A DNA stretch of 64,000 bases from Saccharicrinis fermentans DSM 9555 = JCM 21142 (GTDB taxonomy: Bacteria; Bacteroidota; Bacteroidia; Bacteroidales; Marinilabiliaceae). The notes under the pieces are model-generated. The model was given only the letters and a program-made list of their open reading frames with translations, did no database searches and was not told the DNA's origin. Every line of letters begins with the position of its first letter. Position 1 is the stretch's first letter. Below, piece by piece: positions 18,061-28,057 of the stretch. The DNA is taken from contig NZ_KI912107.1 in the NCBI RefSeq assembly GCF_000517085.1, positions 4,027,980 through 4,091,979 of the forward strand, read 5' to 3'. The position numbers were made by a program, and so were the translations under genes.

Positions 18061-21000
18061 TTAGATATGATCAATATACTCCTTAGGAGAAACCTTATAG
18101 AGCTTTCGGAAGCATTTAGAAAAATAGGAGTGATTTGAAAAACCTGTTTCATACATCACCTCAGCTACAGAGAATTTTTTAGTTGCCAAAAGCTGAGCAG
18201 CCCGCCTTACACGCACTGTGCGTATAAGTTCATTTACATTTTGTCCTGTCAAGTTCTTCACCTTCCGATATAAGGTAGAATGACTCACGCCCGTCTCTTT
18301 ACAAATTTTCTCCACATTCAATTCAGAATCTGTCATAAAATTCTCAATACAGGCAACAATTTGTTTTAAAAGCTTCTCATCGGCCGATACAATTGATTTT
18401 TCGGTAGGCTTGGCGATACGATCAATTTTCATATGTTGCGAAAACCTGACTCGATCTTTCAATAAATTCTCGATACGAATTTCCAATAGATCAATTTCAA
18501 ATGGTTTTAAGATATAAGCATCAGCACCATTTTTAAATCCCGCTATTTGCACTTCTTTTTCAGACTTACCAGTCAATAAGATCAATGGGATATGGGCGGT
18601 TTTTGAATTACTTTTAAACCTTTTGGTAAACTCAATACCATCCATTTCCGGCATAGACACATCGCTAATAACAAGGTCAGGCATAGTCTCTGCGATGACC
18701 TGAAAAGCTTTTTTACCATTGGAAGCCACACTAAACTTATAGTTATCTTTTAAACTAAACTGTATAAACTCCGCTATTTCCTTATCATCCTCTACCAAAA
18801 GAATAGTAGGATAACCCGTTGATTCATTTGCAATGGTGTCGTGAATCTTTACATCCGTTTGTGGCTTTAACAAAGGCTCACTGTTGTCCTGACCAGTAGA
18901 AAATGGTTCACTCCTATCATAATCCAGTTGAAGAGACAGAAAAACCTTAAATTCAGAACCTTGCCCCAACTGACTATTCACAACAACCTTACCCTCGTGC
19001 ATTTTAGCATACTCTTTTACCAATGATAAACCTATCCCAGAGCCTCGCTCCATTTTTTTTGCATCATCCGATTGGTAGAAACGTTCAAATATTCTTTGCT
19101 GATCCTCCTCAGACAGTCCTACACCAGAATCCTTGACTGAAATAAACATACTATTACCTGATTCCAAATCATCAGAACCAATGGTCAGTGTGATGGTTCC
19201 ACCTGAGGGAGTAAATTTAAAAGCATTGGACAATAAATTAAAAAGTATGGTTTCCAATTTCCGAAAATCCATTTTCACCAGCAAATGATCCATATCACTA
19301 ATGAAAGTATAGGCAATATTCTTTTGCTCTGCCTTATCGACAAATAAACCAAAAACTTTATTAGAAAATTCGACTACCTCAAACTCAGATATTTTCAGGC
19401 TCAAAGATTTATTTTCAAGCTTTCTAAAATCAAAAAGTTGATTATTTAGCCAGAGCAAACGACGTACATTATTTTCTATAATTTGCACGTACTTCTTACT
19501 TTTTTGTTTCAACTCAGATGCCTTGCCAAGCTTTTCTATCGATCCAATAATCAGGCTCAATGGCGTTGCCAATTCATGAGAAATATTGGTGAAAAACTGT
19601 TGTCTCGATCGATCAATATCCTCAGCATGTTGATTTTCCAAACGAATAATCTTCAACTGATTTCGCATTTCTGATTGTCTGGAATAGTAATAAAAGATAG
19701 CCAGAATAATAAAAACCAGTAAGATAAAATAAATCACAATAAAAAATGGACTGGCCAAAAGCGGAGGATGAATCCGGATGTTCATCACTGCTTCTTCAGG
19801 GTTCCAAACCCCATCGTTATTCGTTCCCTTTACCCGTAACTTATACTTACCTGCATGCAAGTTAGCATAAGAGGCTTGTCCCACATTACTATTGATATAA
19901 TTCCAGTCATAATCCTCACCCTCGAGCCTATAGGCGTAACGTATTCCGTTCCGGTCGCCAAAATGCAAAGAAGAAAATGCAATCAAAAAAGAGCCACTCG
20001 CATAATCCAATTCCAAGTCTTCGGTAAAAGAAATGTCTTTTTTCAAGAGAATTTTTCCTTTGACCTTTTCTCCAACAGAAATGCTCTTATTAGATATATA
20101 AAGATTGGTAAACTTAACTGGGGCTCTATAATTGGACTTAGTAACATCAGCGGGAGAAAATTTAATAAAACCGTCCTGCCCACCAAATATCAGTTCACCA
20201 TTGCTTCTTTTTAAGCAACAGTCCTCAACAAAGCGGCTTATGGGCACCTCCTTACCATTGGGGTAAATATCAAACAATTTTGTTTTAGGCGAAAATTTCA
20301 ATAAGGCAGAGCTTGATGAAGCCCAGATACTTCCATCATCATCCGCCAATAAGTTTATCAAAGAAAATGTTTTGTTGGATTTTATTTCATAAAATTCATA
20401 TTTTTTGGAACCTAAGTCATACTTAATCAATCCATTTTTAACACCTAGCCAAACTATATCATTCTCCGAGAACAAAATTGATTTTAAAAACAATTTATCG
20501 TTCATCCTAAAATCGACCTCTTCAAATGTCTCAAAAGACTTCGTATTTGTTTTCAGCAATTTAGATCCTTTGAAAGACCATAGGAACTGATCGTGAAAAG
20601 CTGAAACATTGGGTATATTTCTTATAAATTCAAATCCAGTTAGGCCATTATGCTCCACCTTACGATGCAAGCCCCTATAACTATTCACCAATATGGTTTG
20701 GTCATCCAACTCAAAAAAACCTGTAATATAATTGGATCGCAATCCAGATCCTGCCTCAAAATCAGCCGTATAATGAGACAAGGTCTTTGTAAGCGGATTC
20801 CAGACAGCCACCCCCCCATTGGTGGCAATCCATATTTTACCTTCTCTATCCTCCAGAACACTCCTGGTTTCATTTAAAATTAACTTTTTACTAAGCGCTT
20901 GTTCTGCATTAAAAATTTCTTTCAGCTGCTTTTCGGAATTAAATTTCACCACCCCAGACTGTGTTGCCAACCAAAGATTACATTCAGAATCTTCAATCAT

Positions 21001-22107
21001 ATCCCGAACCTCATACCCGATAACATTATTGGCCTGATTAAAAACCAGGGGATAAAATTGAAATCGATTATTGTTGCGTGACAAAATACTTACTCCGTTA
21101 TTTGTAGCAAACCACATGGTGCCGGAATCATCTTCAAACACATCCCAGACCGTATTATTCGCCAGTGAACTTGCATTAAAAGGATCGTGAAAATGGAGTT
21201 GAATATCAAAATCCTTATTCATTTCCCCCAAGCCAAAGTCGGTACCAATCCACAATTTATGTTCAGAAGCTTTCAGTAATGTTTTCGAAACTGAGTTTAC
21301 AAGCTTAGAATTGTCATCTCGAAAAAAACGCATTTCTCGTTTAAAACGATTAAAATGAACCAATCCAGTTTGCGTACCAATCCATAGAATAGAATCATTG
21401 GTAGTATCATCTGGTAGGATACTTAAAACAAGGTCATTTTTAATTTTAGGATTATAATCCTGCTTAAGATCCACCACCTCAAACACAGTAGAGTTAAGTG
21501 ACAATTTATTGAGTTTATCAAATGTACCCACCCACAAATTACCTGATGTATCCTTATACAAGGACCTAACCGTGTTATGACTAATGTTACTATTATGCGT
21601 ATTAAACTCTTGTATTTTTCCACTTCTAATATCATACTTAATCAATCCCGTACTTGTTCCAACCCACAGTATGCTTTTATCCTTTTCCAAGAATAAAGTC
21701 CTTACATCAAAATTAGTACCCAAATCAATACGCTTACATTCTTTTGAGACAACATTCATTAAGCCTAGCCCCAAGCGAGTTCCTAGCCAAATAGAATCTT
21801 CCTGAAAAACCATTTTAGTAATATCATTGCCAGGAATAGAGGCACTATCCTCGGCATCTGAAAAAAAATGTCGAAATTGAGTACCATCATAAATATTTAG
21901 GCCATGAGAAGTACCTAGCCACATAAAACCGTACCTATCCTGGCCTATACAACGCACACGGGAGTCGGACAAGCCATCGCCCATACTAAGCTTTTGGAAC
22001 TTGACCAACTGAGCAGAAGCGAGAAAGCTAATGCTTAGAAATATTAAAAGTAAATAGTATTTCACTGTTTTTTTTACTCCTGCAACTATAAAAATACCTA
22101 AGGACAC
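18061..22107 (-). CDS. Hybrid two-component system regulator (HTCS)
   Basis: A 1348-residue one-protein signalling system typical of PULs. Residues about 30-690 carry Reg_prop beta-propeller repeats (RYGFMWLGTSHGLNIYDG, GNLWVGTFDKLNKL), followed by a Y_Y_Y domain (about 690-765) and a membrane segment (about 780-805). The histidine kinase core has H844 in NISHELATPL, an N-box LLSNAFKFT, and a G2 box RGSGIGLSL. A receiver domain has phospho-acceptor D1149 in ISDVSMPEMDG. An AraC-type DNA-binding domain ends the protein (about 1250-1348). The periplasmic propellers sense an oligosaccharide and the AraC domain activates the adjacent operon. The H-box has Ala where Arg is common (ELATPL). It should control the SusC gene downstream. 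Confidence 0.96.
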   Translation of the reverse strand: MSLGIFIVAGVKKTVKYYLLLIFLSISFLASAQLVKFQKLSMGDGLSDSRVRCIGQDRYGFMWLGTSHGLNIYDGTQFRHFFSDAEDSASIPGNDITKMVFQEDSIWLGTRLGLGLMNVVSKECKRIDLGTNFDVRTLFLEKDKSILWVGTSTGLIKYDIRSGKIQEFNTHNSNISHNTVRSLYKDTSGNLWVGTFDKLNKLSLNSTVFEVVDLKQDYNPKIKNDLVLSILPDDTTNDSILWIGTQTGLVHFNRFKREMRFFRDDNSKLVNSVSKTLLKASEHKLWIGTDFGLGEMNKDFDIQLHFHDPFNASSLANNTVWDVFEDDSGTMWFATNNGVSILSRNNNRFQFYPLVFNQANNVIGYEVRDMIEDSECNLWLATQSGVVKFNSEKQLKEIFNAEQALSKKLILNETRSVLEDREGKIWIATNGGVAVWNPLTKTLSHYTADFEAGSGLRSNYITGFFELDDQTILVNSYRGLHRKVEHNGLTGFEFIRNIPNVSAFHDQFLWSFKGSKLLKTNTKSFETFEEVDFRMNDKLFLKSILFSENDIVWLGVKNGLIKYDLGSKKYEFYEIKSNKTFSLINLLADDDGSIWASSSSALLKFSPKTKLFDIYPNGKEVPISRFVEDCCLKRSNGELIFGGQDGFIKFSPADVTKSNYRAPVKFTNLYISNKSISVGEKVKGKILLKKDISFTEDLELDYASGSFLIAFSSLHFGDRNGIRYAYRLEGEDYDWNYINSNVGQASYANLHAGKYKLRVKGTNNDGVWNPEEAVMNIRIHPPLLASPFFIVIYFILLVFIILAIFYYYSRQSEMRNQLKIIRLENQHAEDIDRSRQQFFTNISHELATPLSLIIGSIEKLGKASELKQKSKKYVQIIENNVRRLLWLNNQLFDFRKLENKSLSLKISEFEVVEFSNKVFGLFVDKAEQKNIAYTFISDMDHLLVKMDFRKLETILFNLLSNAFKFTPSGGTITLTIGSDDLESGNSMFISVKDSGVGLSEEDQQRIFERFYQSDDAKKMERGSGIGLSLVKEYAKMHEGKVVVNSQLGQGSEFKVFLSLQLDYDRSEPFSTGQDNSEPLLKPQTDVKIHDTIANESTGYPTILLVEDDKEIAEFIQFSLKDNYKFSVASNGKKAFQVIAETMPDLVISDVSMPEMDGIEFTKRFKSNSKTAHIPLILLTGKSEKEVQIAGFKNGADAYILKPFEIDLLEIRIENLLKDRVRFSQHMKIDRIAKPTEKSIVSADEKLLKQIVACIENFMTDSELNVEKICKETGVSHSTLYRKVKNLTGQNVNELIRTVRVRRAAQLLATKKFSVAEVMYETGFSNHSYFSKCFRKLYKVSPKEYIDHI

Positions 22108-22142
22108 ATTTGAATTACTACTGTGACACCTTTGGTTGTCGA

Positions 22143-22150
22143 CAAATTTA
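22143..22150 (-). promoter_or_regulatory. Putative -7 box for the hybrid regulator
   Basis: On the minus strand TAAATTTG matches TAnnTTTG and lies 35 bases before the regulator's ATG. No clear -33 TTG was found at the expected distance. Confidence 0.45.
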
Positions 22151-22240
22151 TATTCTATATTCCTATAATAAAGACATATTTCCTATAAAAATGTTCTAGT
22201 TTTTCAAAATACCATTGCCAAAAGCGTTTCAATAGAGGTC

Positions 22241-24127
22241 TTATTCCAACCTATTCAGGCTCCCTTCCTTGGCTGTCTTACGCCTAAACACCCCAAAAAT
22301 CCGGCTCAACAATTTGTTACCCGATGCTGCTTCATCCTCCATTTCCTCAACAGAAAAGAAACTTATAACCGCATTCAGTTTGTCCGACTGTTTACTCAGG
22401 TAAGCCGCATTTTCAGACAATTGTTCGGCACGACTTGAATTTTCCTGTGACACATTATTGAGTGCACTAATCGCTATATTAATTTGTTCAGCCCCGACTT
22501 GTTGTTCCTTACTGGCTGCAGCAATTTCACTTACCAAATCATGAGTCATTTCCATTTCAGGCAGTAATTTCTCCGCCAGTTTACTTCCAGTCTTTGTCAA
22601 TTCCGTTCCCTCTTTAGTCAACCTAACAATATCCCCCGCAGCATCTTTACTTTTTACAGCCAATTTTTTAACTTCTGCAGCAACTACACCAAAACTCTTC
22701 CCATAAGAGCCGGCTATGGCAGCCTCCACAGCGGCATTTAATGAGAGAATATTTGTCTGTAATGCCATCTCATTAATAATCTTTGTGTTGTTATCAATAT
22801 CCACAGATGATTTAAATACCTTATCATTTTGTACTTTCAGCTGTCTTAAGCCTTCTGCAGAAGCACGAGCTTTTTGCTGAGTCGATTGCGCGTTGGAAAC
22901 ATTCTGCTGAATATTGGCCACTATTTCTTCCACGGTACCTGAAATCTCCTCTAAGGATGCTGCCTGTTCGTTGGACGATACGGATATGGATTGAGAACTA
23001 CTTTTCAATTCGTTTCCAGCACTCAATATTTGTTTTGCACTACCAGCAATCTCGCCAATCACATAACGAAATTTGACGAGCATATTTTCATAGGACTTAG
23101 CCAAAGCACCAATTTCGTCTCTCCTACTTAATAAATCATCAGAAATACGTATTCCAATTTTCCCTTCTGTCACAAACAAAGACAATTTATTTAATTTTTC
23201 AATGCCTCGTATCGTCGACAAGGAAGTGATCCTTGACACAAAATACACAAACAAACCACCTAATAAAGCAATTACAATCACTAAATTCCAAATAAAAGTT
23301 AATTTTACTTCATTACTCTTCCCGTGGTTTTTTATCAAACTATTAGTATAAACTACCACTTTAGAAAAACCTTCGTCAGAGAGCTTTCCAAGCTCCTTGT
23401 CTTTCTCAAATAAATTTTCAAAATCAGAGACAATACTTAAAAGCTCGTCAGTCATCATCATAAGTCTACTATCACCCATCAAAGACGCCGCTTTATTCAA
23501 CTGAAGAACAGGCGAATAATAACTCTTATAATTGGCTTTACCGGGACGTAACTTAGCATATAAAAAACGCTTTTGCGTCCAGTTTAACTTGTCATTCGTA
23601 TTCATCGCCAGCTTAGGATCCATACTTCTGAACTTATTATCTCCCTTATTGATATATGAATTGATTACATCTGCTTTCTTCGCCATAACCGACGTAATAC
23701 TATCATAAACAATGGCATTCTTCAAATAATCATTGATAACCTTTCGCCTTTTTTTTAGGTCTTGCTGAATGGAGTCCATTTTACTTTTCTCTTGATCCTC
23801 AAGCAGAGTAGTCAATTTTAAATTTGTCTTTAACAAGGTATTAAACTCTCTTCTAACAATATTAGTACGATATTTGGCATGATCAAAACCAAACCCCAAT
23901 AAGTGCATTCTAACATTCCTAATCAAGGCCACCTGATGTTCGAGTTCTGCTCGCAGTACAGAAGCATCCCTGGCAGTATTGATAGCAATGAGACTAATGC
24001 CACCTATCAAAAAAATAAATAAAGAAGATATTACAAAGCCAAGCATCAACTTTTTCTTCACTGATAGGTTATTAAAGAAACTCCCTTTTATTTTTTTTTC
24101 GCCCTTAAGACTATTTTTTTTCTCCAT
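22241..24127 (-). CDS. Methyl-accepting chemotaxis-type membrane receptor inside the PUL, altered signalling tip
   Basis: A 628-residue receptor. TM1 is at about 26-49, a helical periplasmic domain spans about 50-275 (no Cache motif, possibly a helical-bundle sensor), and TM2 is at about 279-300. HAMP is at about 300-350, then the long cytoplasmic coiled coil. The hairpin tip reads [19 protein letters not shown]. The Glu matching Tsr E385 is kept (E468), but the position matching Tsr R388 is I471 and that matching E391 is S474. Those residues are known in Tsr for trimer-of-dimers packing and CheW/CheA contact. It lies between the alpha/beta-hydrolase (26 bases upstream) and the hybrid regulator (133 bases downstream). 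It may report PUL substrate to another partner. No cheA or cheW is in the window. Confidence 0.9.
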   Translation of the reverse strand: MEKKNSLKGEKKIKGSFFNNLSVKKKLMLGFVISSLFIFLIGGISLIAINTARDASVLRAELEHQVALIRNVRMHLLGFGFDHAKYRTNIVRREFNTLLKTNLKLTTLLEDQEKSKMDSIQQDLKKRRKVINDYLKNAIVYDSITSVMAKKADVINSYINKGDNKFRSMDPKLAMNTNDKLNWTQKRFLYAKLRPGKANYKSYYSPVLQLNKAASLMGDSRLMMMTDELLSIVSDFENLFEKDKELGKLSDEGFSKVVVYTNSLIKNHGKSNEVKLTFIWNLVIVIALLGGLFVYFVSRITSLSTIRGIEKLNKLSLFVTEGKIGIRISDDLLSRRDEIGALAKSYENMLVKFRYVIGEIAGSAKQILSAGNELKSSSQSISVSSNEQAASLEEISGTVEEIVANIQQNVSNAQSTQQKARASAEGLRQLKVQNDKVFKSSVDIDNNTKIINEMALQTNILSLNAAVEAAIAGSYGKSFGVVAAEVKKLAVKSKDAAGDIVRLTKEGTELTKTGSKLAEKLLPEMEMTHDLVSEIAAASKEQQVGAEQINIAISALNNVSQENSSRAEQLSENAAYLSKQSDKLNAVISFFSVEEMEDEAASGNKLLSRIFGVFRRKTAKEGSLNRLE

Positions 24128-24153
24128 ATTTTAGTCAAAAAAAATAAATTCTA

Positions 24154-24996
24154 TTATTTAATTTCGATGATGGGCTCTTTATTTAAATACCCCAGAGTTT
24201 GTAAAAACTCATCCGTTTTAGTTACTGTCTCTTTATAATATTCAAAGTTCTTATAGTTAAAAAAACCATGTTCTTGTCCTTCATAAATATAAAGCTCACA
24301 GATACTATTCACTTTTTGCATCACCTTTTGATAATACTTGGCCGTTTCCACCGGCACGAAGCGATCTTTGGTACCAAAGAATAATATGGTAGGAGGTGCA
24401 CCCTTTTTAATATTATGGAGAGGGGAAAAATCTTTGTAATGATCACCTATTCGTTCATACCCATAGCCACCTGGTCCATTGTCTATCACTGGATTAAAAA
24501 GAACCAATGCATCCGGAACACAACTCACCGATAAGTCGTCGCTACACTCGTCATAACCTTCAATCATGGCAGTTGCAGCTGCCAGATGCCCCCCTGCCGA
24601 GGCCCCTGCTGCAATCACCCTAGCACTATCAATACCAAAATCATCCGCATGTTTTTTCACATACCTTATGGCTGACTTGGCATCTTTCAATGATTCAAAA
24701 GGACTAGTTTTCTGTCTTTTTTTGACCCTATAATCTACCAAAAAACACGTGATACCGCGCTGAGCGAAGTACTTAGCCTGAGGCTCTAACTGTCGGATAG
24801 ATCCGCTATTCCAACCTCCTCCAAAAAAGAAAATCATGGCTACCGTTTTATGGTCATCGCCTAATTTTTCCGGATAGCGCACCTCCATAAATAGTTGCGT
24901 AGAATCAACTTGTTTATACATGACTTTTTCCTGGGCATATGTCCAAACACAAGAACACAAGCTCACGAATAATAAAAGAATTTGCTTTTTATACAT
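24154..24996 (-). CDS. Secreted alpha/beta-hydrolase, likely carbohydrate esterase
   Basis: About 280 residues from the chosen start. An ATG nine codons earlier (25023) would place polar residues before the signal peptide MYKKQILLLFVSLCSCVWTYA, so 24996 is preferred. The fold is the hormone-sensitive-lipase/CE10-like type: an oxyanion segment FFFGGGWNSG (the usual leading His of HGGGW is absent), the nucleophile elbow GASAGG with S133, an acid residue in FGTKDRFVP, and the catalytic His in GQEHGFF. It probably removes acetyl or similar esters from PUL glycans in the periplasm. It lies between the sulfatase and the chemoreceptor and may share a transcript with both. Confidence 0.85.
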   Translation of the reverse strand: MYKKQILLLFVSLCSCVWTYAQEKVMYKQVDSTQLFMEVRYPEKLGDDHKTVAMIFFFGGGWNSGSIRQLEPQAKYFAQRGITCFLVDYRVKKRQKTSPFESLKDAKSAIRYVKKHADDFGIDSARVIAAGASAGGHLAAATAMIEGYDECSDDLSVSCVPDALVLFNPVIDNGPGGYGYERIGDHYKDFSPLHNIKKGAPPTILFFGTKDRFVPVETAKYYQKVMQKVNSICELYIYEGQEHGFFNYKNFEYYKETVTKTDEFLQTLGYLNKEPIIEIK

Positions 24997-25146
24997 TTTT
25001 TTCGAGTTTACTTCATAGATCACCTAGAATATAGTGCACTAAAATACCAACAGCATACAGTCCACCTATTCCTGATAATACAATCCAATCATCTGTAATT
25101 ATTCTTACAATAATATGAATCCATTGCGCATCAAAGCAGTTGGAAA

Positions 25147-26688
25147 TTATTCACCCAAAAACTTTTCTATTTGCTTCCAATTATCCATACCCTCATTCTT
25201 TTGTTTTGCGCCTGGTGTGCTACGTCCATCCATAATAATTTTTGTCATAGCCGCTTTCAGCTCCTTAGCTATTTCAGGGTACTGATCAATTAAATTAGTG
25301 GTTTCTGCCACATCATTTTTGAGGTTATAAAGTTGTTCCATTGGAACATCACCACCTGCATTTTTAAAAGAATTAGGTTTAGGTGCGGACCAGCCACCAG
25401 AGCCAGGACAGAAACACATTTTCCATTCTCCTCTACGTATAGCAAATGAGCCATTAATAGAGTGATGAACAGTATAAGTACGTTGTATTGTTTTTTTATC
25501 ACCCATAATCAAAGGCAACATGCTATAACTATCTTCTCCTTCATCGTCTGCTAATTTATAAGCTGTAAGCTCTGCACAAGTAGCTAAAAAGTCTGTTGTA
25601 CACAAAGTTTGATCCACCACCTTATTCTTTCCTGTTTTCGAAGGCCATTCTACAATAAAAGGAACACGATGGCCCCCTTCAAAAATATCAGCCTTACCTC
25701 CTCTAAAAGCACCACTTGGATTATGTTTCACACGCTTAAGCTCGTCAAAGTTAGCTTTAGGAGAACAACCATTGTCACTGGTAAACACCAATAAGGTATT
25801 TTCTGAAATACCCTTATCTTTTAGCGCCTGACGTATTTGACGTAAAACATCGTCCACTTGCATCACAAAATCACCATACATATTGGTATTACTCTTTCCG
25901 AGGAATTCCGTTGATGGAAGTATAGGTGTGTGGGGAGCTGGTAAAGGTAGATACAAAAAGAAAGGCTTACTCTTTCTTGCCCTTTCATTAATATATTCCA
26001 CTGCCTTATCCGTAACATCTTGCAAGACCGTAGCATGGTTAAAGTCCTCAGATGTAGGACCATTACGCCAGGTTGTCTTAGCATCCACCGAATGCGTCAT
26101 CCGATGCGGAACCATGGTTGCTTTGTCGTTCTCTATCCATACATAAGGAGGCATATCCAAGGAACCACAAAAGCCATAAGAATAATCAAACCCATGCGTT
26201 CTGGGGCCATTGGACACGGGCACTGAATAATCCACTTTCTGAATTTTATGCAGGTTATTGATGTTTGTACTCTCTTCCAACAATTTCCAATCCCAACCCA
26301 TATGCCATTTTCCAATATAAGCAGTGGTATAGCCTTGTTTTTTAAGTAAACTGGCTACCGTAGTACGCCCTGGCTTAATAAGCGATTTCGAATACCCTCC
26401 CAAAACACCACTTTTCAAGGTAGACCGCCAGTTATAACGCCCTGTCAAAATACCATAACGAGTTGGTGTACAGACTGCAGAACTCGTATGCATATCTGTA
26501 AACATTATTCCATTAGCGGCCATGGCATCCATATTAGGTGTTGGAACTTTCCCATTGGGATTAAAACATTGCACGTCACCATAACCTAGATCATCGGCCA
26601 GCACATAAACAATGTTTGGCGCAGTTGTTTTTTTTGCACTAGCCGATAAAGCTACAAATGCAAAAAATAAAATCAATATTTTTCTCAT
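25147..26688 (-). CDS. S1-family sulfatase
   Basis: A 513-residue formylglycine-dependent sulfatase with a signal peptide (about 1-18). NIVYVLADDLGYGD provides the metal-binding aspartates. The S1 signature is CTPTRYGILTGRY with C73 as the residue converted to formylglycine by an anaerobic or aerobic sulfatase-maturating enzyme not present in this window. Further active-site segments are IGKWHMGW and FTSDNGCS. The length is typical for exo-acting algal glycan sulfatases. It removes sulfate from a sulfated sugar so that the neighbouring glycosidases can act. The S1 subfamily and the sulfate position cannot be read from sequence by eye. Confidence 0.95.
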   Translation of the reverse strand: MRKILILFFAFVALSASAKKTTAPNIVYVLADDLGYGDVQCFNPNGKVPTPNMDAMAANGIMFTDMHTSSAVCTPTRYGILTGRYNWRSTLKSGVLGGYSKSLIKPGRTTVASLLKKQGYTTAYIGKWHMGWDWKLLEESTNINNLHKIQKVDYSVPVSNGPRTHGFDYSYGFCGSLDMPPYVWIENDKATMVPHRMTHSVDAKTTWRNGPTSEDFNHATVLQDVTDKAVEYINERARKSKPFFLYLPLPAPHTPILPSTEFLGKSNTNMYGDFVMQVDDVLRQIRQALKDKGISENTLLVFTSDNGCSPKANFDELKRVKHNPSGAFRGGKADIFEGGHRVPFIVEWPSKTGKNKVVDQTLCTTDFLATCAELTAYKLADDEGEDSYSMLPLIMGDKKTIQRTYTVHHSINGSFAIRRGEWKMCFCPGSGGWSAPKPNSFKNAGGDVPMEQLYNLKNDVAETTNLIDQYPEIAKELKAAMTKIIMDGRSTPGAKQKNEGMDNWKQIEKFLGE

Positions 26689-26785
26689 CTCTTTATTATT
26701 AATAATACTATATATTGTCAGATGTAATTACATCACAAAAATCATTCGCATGAATTAGCGAAAACTTACACACGGTTCCTTTCAA

Positions 26786-27907
26786 CTATTTTTGATATTT
26801 CAGCACATAACTATTGGTGCCATCACTACCATCCAAAGCTACACCACTTGGACAATAAAGATATTCCAACTCATTGTTCCCATCCATCAACAATTGCGGT
26901 CTCTCAAATTTGACATTCTTACCATAACGGGCCTTCGCACCATCCGGAACGATTCCGTTGAGGTAAAAATTCTGACAATTATGAAATCCGGATAATGGTT
27001 CCGCTTCAAATGTAATTCCATCTTCAGATACCCAAAGTAAGCCACCCCCTTTTTCCAGGATTCCATGATTATCTGTAGTTAACAGGCAAATATGATTTCT
27101 CCATAGGAATGCATAACCATCTTCAATTCTAACTTCATTGCTTATAATAGGATTTGCTTGAATAATATAAGGTCCCTCCAGTTTATTAGCAATTGCCACA
27201 CCCATACTCACTTTTCCCTTAGGTCGGGGACCAGACAATGCCTTAAAATACAAATGATATTTACCATTGGGATGTTTTATGATACTCGGATTATTCACGC
27301 CCAAACCACTATTAAAACACCATATAGTACTATCAGTAGGAGGACTTAATAAGGGCATATTCCTATTCGGTATATCCGTCCATGGCCCATTGATATCATC
27401 ACTCACCATCATCCCTATTCTCTGGTTAGGACCATGCTGTTTAGCTCCATCATTGGCGATATATACCAACACATATTTATCGTCAATTTTCTTAATACTA
27501 GGATTATGAAAACCAGCGGAATTCCACCTGTCATTCCCTCTTCCCTTTCCTACCACTTCCACAAAGCGGAAGGGACCCTCTGGACTTTTTGACACATAAT
27601 GTGCAATCTCACTATTGAAGCGCCACGCAATTTTAAAAGGCTCTTCTGAGGACCATCGTGCACAAAAAAGATGAACATTCCCCTGCTCATCTCTTATGGG
27701 AGAACTTCCCCAGATATCATAACCCGGCTCATTGACCGCTTCGCCAATCAATTTCCAATGATCAGCAATAGCAGTAGGCCCTTCCCAAGAGGCTTCTGTA
27801 TGTTGTGCTTTGCTCCCAGCATTTTTCTTAGTTCCTTTATCTTGACAAGAAATAAAAACAATAAAGCAAAGCAGTAAAGTTGAAAATAATATACGTGCAC
27901 TATTCAT
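26786..27907 (-). CDS. Beta-propeller glycosidase-like lipoprotein (GH43-like), copy 1
   Basis: A 373-residue protein with a lipoprotein signal (IVFISC, Cys about 21). Repeating beta-blade motifs are visible: WGSSPIRDEQGNVHLF, FHNPSIKKIDDKYVLVY, VNNPSIIKHPNGKYHLYF, and RIEDGYAFLWRNHICLL. The pattern is that of five-bladed propellers in GH43/GH117/GH130-like families. The hallmark N-terminal 'DP' that carries the GH43 base is not visible, because the matching blade reads SSPI. Family and activity are therefore open. It is clearly paralogous to 31139-32191. It may act on arabinose-, galactose- or anhydrogalactose-type termini; that is inference from the fold and the PUL. Confidence 0.7.
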   Translation of the reverse strand: MNSARILFSTLLLCFIVFISCQDKGTKKNAGSKAQHTEASWEGPTAIADHWKLIGEAVNEPGYDIWGSSPIRDEQGNVHLFCARWSSEEPFKIAWRFNSEIAHYVSKSPEGPFRFVEVVGKGRGNDRWNSAGFHNPSIKKIDDKYVLVYIANDGAKQHGPNQRIGMMVSDDINGPWTDIPNRNMPLLSPPTDSTIWCFNSGLGVNNPSIIKHPNGKYHLYFKALSGPRPKGKVSMGVAIANKLEGPYIIQANPIISNEVRIEDGYAFLWRNHICLLTTDNHGILEKGGGLLWVSEDGITFEAEPLSGFHNCQNFYLNGIVPDGAKARYGKNVKFERPQLLMDGNNELEYLYCPSGVALDGSDGTNSYVLKYQK

Positions 27908-28057
27908 AAATGATAATTATTAATCTAATTTAGTTTCAATTACCTATACCTGATGAACCATACGTAAAAAACAATGCCCACCTCCTTAAACAAGTCTATT
28001 ACCCAACAAAATAAGAACATAGACAGGGCACTTACATATATTTAGTCCAATTTCCCT

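Noticed and set aside
26786-27907. Assignment as GH117 (anhydrogalactosidase)
   Set aside because: The fold type fits, but I could not see GH117 or GH43 catalytic motifs with certainty, so only a GH43-like fold is claimed.
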